The position numbers were made by a program, and so were the translations under genes. DNA of 37,570 nt, taken from the NCBI GenBank assembly GCA_944376195.1, contig CALWBW010000023.1:1-37570 (forward strand), read 5' to 3'. This DNA is from an uncultured Clostridia bacterium (GTDB taxonomy: Bacteria; Bacillota; Clostridia; Oscillospirales; QAMX01). The notes under the pieces are model-generated. The model saw only the letters and a list, made by a program, of their open reading frames with translations, did not search any database and was not told where the DNA came from. Shown in pieces: positions 32,586 through 37,570 of the stretch. Each line of letters opens with the position of its first letter. Position 1 is the first letter of the stretch.

Positions 32586-35240
32586 ATGATTACTTCAAAA
32601 GAACTCAGAAGCAAGTGGATCCGTTATTATGAGGAAAGAGGGCATCTGAATATCGGCGCGGTTTCGCTGATCGGCGACGGTACGACCGGCGTTATGTTCA
32701 ATGTGGCAGGTATGCAGCCGCTCATGCCCTATCTCCTCGGCGCAAAGCATCCGTCCGGCCAGACGAAGCTCTGCAACGTGCAGGGATGCGTGCGTACCAT
32801 TGATATTGAGAGTGTTGGTGACCCGACCCACTTTACCTTCTTTGAAATGATGGGTAACTGGTCCCTCGGCGACTATTTCAAGAAAGAAAAGACCCGGTGG
32901 TCCTATGACTTTTTGACGAAGGAACTCGGCCTGGACGGCGAAAAGTTGTGCTCCACTGTCTTTGAGGGCAATGATGCCGCACCCCGTGACGATGAAACCG
33001 CTGAGCTTCTGAAACAGGTCGGCATTAAGCCGGAGCATATTTTTTATCTGCCGAAGGAAGACAACTGGTGGGAGCTGGAAGGCACTGTCGACACGCCCTG
33101 TGGGCCCGATAACGAGTGGTTTTATCCGCGTCATGATACGCCCTGCGGCCCGAACTGCGGCCCCACGTGCGGTTGTGGACGCTATGTCGAAGTTGGCAAT
33201 GACGTGTATATGCAGTATAAAAAGACGGCAGACGGCTATGAGCCGCTTGCCAACAAGAATGTCGATACCGGCTTCGGTCTCGATCGTCTGCTTGCCTTCT
33301 TAAATGGCGTCACCGACGGTTATAAGACCGATCTGTTTATGCCGGTCATCCACTATCTTGAAGAAAAGTCCGGCAAGAAATACGACGAGGATGAGCAGGC
33401 CAGGAAGGCCATCCGTATCATTGCCGACCATATGAGAACCTCCACCATGCTCATCGGCGATGTCAACGGCATCGTGCCGCAGAACAGCGGCGCAGGTTAT
33501 ATCCTGAGACGTCTGCTGCGCCGCGCCATGCGCTATGCAAGACAGCTTGAACTGGATATGAGCGTTCTGGCAGACGTCTGCAAGATCTACATTGAGCAGG
33601 TTTATGGCGAGGCCTATCCGTTACTGGTTGAAAAACGCGACTATATCTGCAAGGTTGTCAGCATGGAGGCCGATCGCTTTGCCAAGACCATTGACTCCGG
33701 ACTGGTGCGACTGAACGACATGATAGAGACGCTGAAGGCAGAAGGCAAGACCGAACTTTCCGGAGAAGACGCGTTCCGGCTTTACGATACCTATGGTTTC
33801 CCGGTTGATTTGACGATGGAAATTCTGGGCGAGCAGGGTCTGACTCTGGATCGGACCGCGTTTGATGCCGATATGGAGGCACAGCGTGAACGCGCGAGAA
33901 GTGCGCGTGAGCGGCAAAGTGATCTGGGCTGGGTCGAATCTGGAAATACATTTGCTGCGAAATTAAAATCAGAATTTACAGGGTATGAAAAAGAACAAGA
34001 TACCGCCAAAATCCTTGCGATTGCTGTAGACGGGGAATCTGCCGATGCTATTGGACACGGGATGCGCGGCGTGATGATTCTTGACCGGACGCCGTTTTAT
34101 GCGGAAAGCGGCGGTCAGGTTGCCGACCATGGCACCATTCGTGCAAACGGCGCGGTATTCCGTGTGACGGACGTGCAGAAAACGCCGGATGGGGAAATTT
34201 TGCATACAGGCGAAATGGTGGAAGGCGGTATGTCCGTCGGGGATGCCGTGACAGCGGAGATTTGCGCTGTGCGTCGTGCGGCGATCCGCCGTGCGCACTC
34301 TGCGGCGCACCTGTTGCAGGCCGCACTTCGCCGTGTGCTGGGCAATCATGTCGAGCAGGCCGGTTCACTCGTGGAACCGGATCGCGTGCGCTTTGACTTC
34401 ACGCATTTTGCCGCTATGACCGCAGAAGAAATTGCAAAAACAGAAGCACTTGTCAATGAGACCATTCTTGCCGGCATCCCTGGGAATACGCAGGAAATGC
34501 CGGTTGATGAAGCAAAAAAACTGGGCGCAATGGCGCTCTTTGGAGAAAAATACGGCGCAACGGTGCGTGTGGTGCGCTTTGGCGATTTTTCGCTGGAGCT
34601 TTGCGGCGGTACGCACCTTGACAATACGGCAAAGGTGGGCCTTTTCAAGATTACCGGCGAAGCTTCCGTCGCGGCGGGCGTACGCCGCATTGAGGCGGTG
34701 ACCGGCAAAGCGGTACTGGACCTGCTTGCTACGCGGGAAGGCGAAATCGCGGACGCTGCCCAGGCGCTTAAAACGACTGCGGCCGACTTGCCGCGCCGTG
34801 CTGCCCAGGTCAGCGAGGAGCTCCGCGCACAATCACGCGAGATCGAATCGCTTTCCGGAAAGCTTGCCCGCGTGGATGCCGAGCGGATGTTGGGAACGGC
34901 CGAGACGGTTGGCAGTGTAAAGCTGATTGCGTCCGTTGTGGAAGGCCAGACCGCAGCGGGTTTGCGTACGATTTGTGATATGTTGCGTGATTTGGACGAA
35001 TCGGTCGTTGCCGTGTTGGGAGCCGTGGCGGATGGCAAGGTGGTATTTGCCGCCTGTGCCGGAAAGTCGGCGGTCAAGGCCGGTGCGCACGCAGGAAATC
35101 TGTTAAAGGCTGCGGCAAAGGTTTGCGGCGGCGGCGGCGGCGGACGTCCGGACTCTGCAACGGCCGGCGGTCGTGACGTAGACAAGCTGCCCCAGGCAAT
35201 TGCGGAAACTGCGGAAACGCTCCGTGGTATGTTAAAATAA
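32586..35240 (+). CDS. alaS: Alanyl-tRNA synthetase
   Basis: An 884-aa class II synthetase charging tRNA-Ala. The aminoacylation core lies at about 1-250, with HFTFFEMMGNWSLGDYFKKE as motif 2 and NVDTGFGLDRL as motif 3. The tRNA-recognition domain is about 250-450. The editing domain (about 570-715) has the zinc-type HSAAHLLQAAL and CGGTHLDNT. The C-terminal domain with CGGGGGGRPDSATAGG ends the protein. The N-terminal third is unlike the common bacterial form (for example AGMQPLMPYLLGAKHPSG), and a CxxxCxxxCGC cluster sits near 190-200. Codon use seems to change near codon 440. Confidence 0.95.
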   Translation: MITSKELRSKWIRYYEERGHLNIGAVSLIGDGTTGVMFNVAGMQPLMPYLLGAKHPSGQTKLCNVQGCVRTIDIESVGDPTHFTFFEMMGNWSLGDYFKKEKTRWSYDFLTKELGLDGEKLCSTVFEGNDAAPRDDETAELLKQVGIKPEHIFYLPKEDNWWELEGTVDTPCGPDNEWFYPRHDTPCGPNCGPTCGCGRYVEVGNDVYMQYKKTADGYEPLANKNVDTGFGLDRLLAFLNGVTDGYKTDLFMPVIHYLEEKSGKKYDEDEQARKAIRIIADHMRTSTMLIGDVNGIVPQNSGAGYILRRLLRRAMRYARQLELDMSVLADVCKIYIEQVYGEAYPLLVEKRDYICKVVSMEADRFAKTIDSGLVRLNDMIETLKAEGKTELSGEDAFRLYDTYGFPVDLTMEILGEQGLTLDRTAFDADMEAQRERARSARERQSDLGWVESGNTFAAKLKSEFTGYEKEQDTAKILAIAVDGESADAIGHGMRGVMILDRTPFYAESGGQVADHGTIRANGAVFRVTDVQKTPDGEILHTGEMVEGGMSVGDAVTAEICAVRRAAIRRAHSAAHLLQAALRRVLGNHVEQAGSLVEPDRVRFDFTHFAAMTAEEIAKTEALVNETILAGIPGNTQEMPVDEAKKLGAMALFGEKYGATVRVVRFGDFSLELCGGTHLDNTAKVGLFKITGEASVAAGVRRIEAVTGKAVLDLLATREGEIADAAQALKTTAADLPRRAAQVSEELRAQSREIESLSGKLARVDAERMLGTAETVGSVKLIASVVEGQTAAGLRTICDMLRDLDESVVAVLGAVADGKVVFAACAGKSAVKAGAHAGNLLKAAAKVCGGGGGGRPDSATAGGRDVDKLPQAIAETAETLRGMLK

Positions 35241-35250
35241 GAGGTGGACT

Positions 35251-35592
35251 ATGGACTGCGTATTTTGTAAAATTATTGCGGGGGAAATCCCTTCTAAAAA
35301 GGTATATGAAGACGAGCGGGTGTTGGCGTTTCGCGATATTGCGCCACAGGCGCCGACCCACATTCTGGTGATTCCAAAAGAACATATCCCATCCTTTGCC
35401 TATATTACAGAGGAAACGGCTGCGCTGGTTGCCCATGTGCTTGTTGTTGCTGCACGCATTGCACACGATGAGGGCCTGGAGGAGGGCGGCTATCGGATTG
35501 TTTCCAATTGTGGGCCGGATGCCGGACAGACGGTTCCTCATCTGCACTTCCATATCTTGGGTGGCAAAAAACTAAATGTGGAAATGGCATGA
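35251..35592 (+). CDS. HIT-family (histidine triad) nucleotide-binding hydrolase
   Basis: A 113-aa HINT-type protein with the zinc-binding residues CVFC near the N-terminus (C3, C6) and the triad H97-x-H99-x-H101 followed by the family's hydrophobic residue and GG. HINT enzymes hydrolyse adenosine phosphoramidates and aminoacyl-adenylates. Its place 10 nt after alaS fits removal of stray alanyl-AMP (inference). Confidence 0.94.
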   Translation: MDCVFCKIIAGEIPSKKVYEDERVLAFRDIAPQAPTHILVIPKEHIPSFAYITEETAALVAHVLVVAARIAHDEGLEEGGYRIVSNCGPDAGQTVPHLHFHILGGKKLNVEMA

Positions 35593-35609
35593 CAGACGGA
35601 GTGTAAGAG

Positions 35610-36650
35610 ATGAAATACGCACTGTTGGCAAATCCCGGACATAACCGTGTATATTTTGAAGAATCCAAAAAATTGGCGGCGGCCGAGTTGGAATTGGCTC
35701 TGCCTTGCCTGTCAGTTCCCTGCGGAGACATTCTGCCTGCGCAGATTGGCGGCGTATATTATCTGACCTTTTCCTCGGAGGCAGTTCTTACTGCCTCCGA
35801 TCTTGCAATTTTATCACGTCTTTCCTTTGTTTATGCAATTTTTGAAGAGAACATGCGGGAGGGAAGGACAGCCTTTTTTCCATGCGAGATGGAGAATTAT
35901 GCCTATATTGGGGAAGATATTGGCACAATTTTAAAGTATACGGGAAAAACAAACGAGTTATTTACACGTATGATGATCAATTGCGCGGTGTTTGCTTCCG
36001 GCGCACGGGAGTTTACGGGGAAACGTCTGCTGGACCCTGTAGCGGGGAAGGGCACAACGCTTTTTGAAGGTCTGGTTTATGGAATGGACGTATACGGTGT
36101 GGAAATTGGAGACCGCGCCGTCGCGGAGGCATGCCGTTATCTGCAAAAATACTTGCAGATGGGGAAGTATAAGCACAGTCTGAAAACCGAACGGGTGAGC
36201 GGCGCGGGAAAAACATTTACGGCGGAACGCCGTCATTTGGAGTTGGCGCGCGGCAGGGAAGAAGCCAAACGCGGAGAGTACCGGATTTTTGAAATGGTAG
36301 CAGGAAACTCGTGTTATGTAAATCAGTTTTATAAAAAAAGTTATTTTGATTTTCTGGTCGGCGATTTGCCCTATGGCGTGCAGCATGGAAATGTGACGAA
36401 CGAGGGGCAGACGAAACTCTCCCGTTCTCCTGCGGCGCTGCTGCAAGCTTGTCTGACTGCATGGCGAGATGTTTTAAAGACAGGCGGCGTATTGGCGCTG
36501 GCGTGGAACGTGAATGTCCTGCCGCGCGAGGCGGCGGAGCGGCTTTTAGAGAGCGCAGGATTCACAGTTTTGCACGGCGGCGTATATGAACGTTTTCAGC
36601 ATCGCGTAGATCAGTCGATCCTGCGCGATTTGGTGTTGGCCCGTAAGTAG
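35610..36650 (+). CDS. TRM11/RlmL-like RNA methyltransferase
   Basis: A 346-aa protein with a Rossmann methyltransferase domain: SAM-binding LLDPVAGKGTT (about 140-150) and the N2-guanine-type catalytic motif DLPYG (252-256). The N-terminal about 120 residues probably hold an RNA-binding part, though a clear THUMP domain is not evident to me. It may modify guanine-N2 in tRNA or rRNA; the target is unknown. It starts 17 nt after the HIT gene, forming a likely RNA-related operon with alaS. Confidence 0.8.
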   Translation: MKYALLANPGHNRVYFEESKKLAAAELELALPCLSVPCGDILPAQIGGVYYLTFSSEAVLTASDLAILSRLSFVYAIFEENMREGRTAFFPCEMENYAYIGEDIGTILKYTGKTNELFTRMMINCAVFASGAREFTGKRLLDPVAGKGTTLFEGLVYGMDVYGVEIGDRAVAEACRYLQKYLQMGKYKHSLKTERVSGAGKTFTAERRHLELARGREEAKRGEYRIFEMVAGNSCYVNQFYKKSYFDFLVGDLPYGVQHGNVTNEGQTKLSRSPAALLQACLTAWRDVLKTGGVLALAWNVNVLPREAAERLLESAGFTVLHGGVYERFQHRVDQSILRDLVLARK

Positions 36651-36671
36651 GGAAGACGGAGGACAAAGAAG

Positions 36672-37421
36672 ATGGTGCACTCTTTTTTGCTTATTGGGCA
36701 ATCGAACATGGCTGGGCGCGGTGTCATCGGCAGCGTTGCGCCAATAGAGAATCCGCGGCTATATGTGTCGCGCAACGCCCGTTGGCAACCGATGTTTGTA
36801 CCGGTGAATCCGGACAGGCCGTTTTCCGGCATTAGTCTTGCGGAAAGTTTTGCGGACGCATACAGCCGGGATCATGACGTGGACGTGGGCCTGATTCCCT
36901 GTGCAGACGGCGGAACCAGCCTGGCGCAATGGGCGCCGGGTGGGCTTTTATATGACCATGCGCTGATGCAGGCACGGCTCGCCCGGCGGACGTCCGTGTT
37001 GCGTGGAATCTTATGGCATCAGGGAGAGAGCGACTGTTCGCAGGAAGCCAGCGCGGTTTATGCGGAAAAGTTGTGTGAATTGATTCGAAGGTTAAGACAT
37101 GATCTGGAAATGCCGGAGATTCCGGTCGTCCTGGGCGCTTTAGGTGACTTTTTAAAGGAGTATGACGAAGGAACCAGGAGGTATTATCCGGTGATCAATG
37201 CCGCTCTGCGGCAGGTGGCGGAAACGCAGGCGGCAACGGCGTTCGCTCCGGCGGATGGGCTGAGCGCCAAACCCGATCATTTGCATTTTGATGCGAAATC
37301 TCTTCGTGAATTCGGACTGCGCTATTATGCGGCATATCGCACGGTGGAACCTCCTGCAGATGCGGAACCAATTACCGGGCGGGAAAACGGTTTTGCCCGT
37401 ACACAGATGGAGCAACTTTAA
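36672..37421 (+). CDS. SASA-domain carbohydrate esterase
   Basis: A 249-aa SGNH-like esterase of the sialate O-acetylesterase/acetylxylan esterase (CE6-type) group. Block I GQSNMAG carries the nucleophile S11, and the oxyanion segment WHQGESD is near 115-121. The catalytic Asp/His occur in PDHLHFD near 210-216. There is no signal peptide, so it is probably cytoplasmic and acts on imported acetylated sugars (inference). GGAGG-like sequence precedes the ATG. It is the last gene before the end terminator. Confidence 0.85.
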   Translation: MVHSFLLIGQSNMAGRGVIGSVAPIENPRLYVSRNARWQPMFVPVNPDRPFSGISLAESFADAYSRDHDVDVGLIPCADGGTSLAQWAPGGLLYDHALMQARLARRTSVLRGILWHQGESDCSQEASAVYAEKLCELIRRLRHDLEMPEIPVVLGALGDFLKEYDEGTRRYYPVINAALRQVAETQAATAFAPADGLSAKPDHLHFDAKSLREFGLRYYAAYRTVEPPADAEPITGRENGFARTQMEQL

Positions 37422-37497
37422 AACTGAGGGAAAATAGCGACGGAAAGAGCCGCTCTCCTGCAAAGGCGCCCGCTCATAAGGAAGTAATTTGATTGTC

Positions 37498-37541
37498 GCA
37501 GGGCGGCATGGCTGAAAGGTCATGCCGTCCTGCCTTTTCTT
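37498..37541 (+). terminator. Terminator after the esterase gene
   Basis: GCAGGGCGGCATG (37498-37510) and CATGCCGTCCTGC (37521-37533) form a 13-bp stem (one G-T pair) followed by CTTTTCTTT. Confidence 0.85.
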
Positions 37542-37570
37542 TGCCGTTCCACGGTCTGATCGTCGCCCGG

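Overview
The window looks like a chromosomal segment of a low-GC-lineage but moderately GC-rich Firmicute, most likely a gut Clostridia member (Oscillospiraceae/Ruminococcaceae-like). The reasons are a single-cluster type II fatty-acid operon with FabK and FabT, Shine-Dalgarno sites of the AGGAGG type before almost every gene, TTGACA/TATAAT promoters, a CIRCE-controlled groESL operon and Tn916-type Int/Xis proteins. The genus assignment is inference.

Left part (1-17000, almost all minus strand). Two tandem tRNA-Arg(CCT)-like sequences lie at the edge, the inner one degenerate. Then come a MATE exporter and a CorC/HlyC-type membrane protein with CBS domains; the latter has a sigma-A promoter and a leader RNA that can fold into mutually exclusive hairpins (a riboswitch-like attenuator). 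From about 14170 down to 3706 runs one long operon: fabT-fabH-acpP-fabK-fabD-fabG-fabF-accB-fabZ-accC-accD-accA-degV. It encodes the malonyl-CoA supply, the elongation cycle, its MarR-type repressor and a fatty-acid-binding DegV protein. Upstream lies a second MATE gene behind cobC-like and cobS genes. cobU is transcribed divergently from cobS and is followed by a diacylglycerol-kinase-family lipid kinase. CIRCE-groES-groEL follow on the plus strand.

Middle part (about 20922-30139). An integrative element, visibly more A+T-rich than its surroundings, sits just downstream of groEL and is bounded by near-identical direct repeats containing two TTAAGCCAA units. It ends with Tn916-like xis and int. 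It also carries a serine recombinase, two ribbon-helix-helix regulators, a two-winged-helix Rep-like protein with nearby 17-bp repeats, several unrecognised proteins (532, 229, 235 and 130 aa) and a phage-type 89-aa protein. A hairpin-dense noncoding stretch of about 300 nt at 27558-27875 may be a large structured RNA or a replication/transfer origin. No relaxase or conjugation machinery is visible, so it looks like a small mobilisable or satellite-like, plasmid-derived integrative element.

Right part (30150-37570, plus strand). A strong terminator, perhaps the one originally serving groEL, precedes a promoter and galE, a sugar-1-phosphate-type nucleotidyltransferase, an unusual alaS, a HIT-family hydrolase, a TRM11/RlmL-like RNA methyltransferase and a SASA-type carbohydrate esterase. 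The window closes with a strong terminator.

The most interesting points are the structured noncoding region and its replicon-like surroundings, the attenuator leader of the CorC-type gene, the operator and leader architecture of the element's cargo genes, and the uncharacterised cargo proteins.
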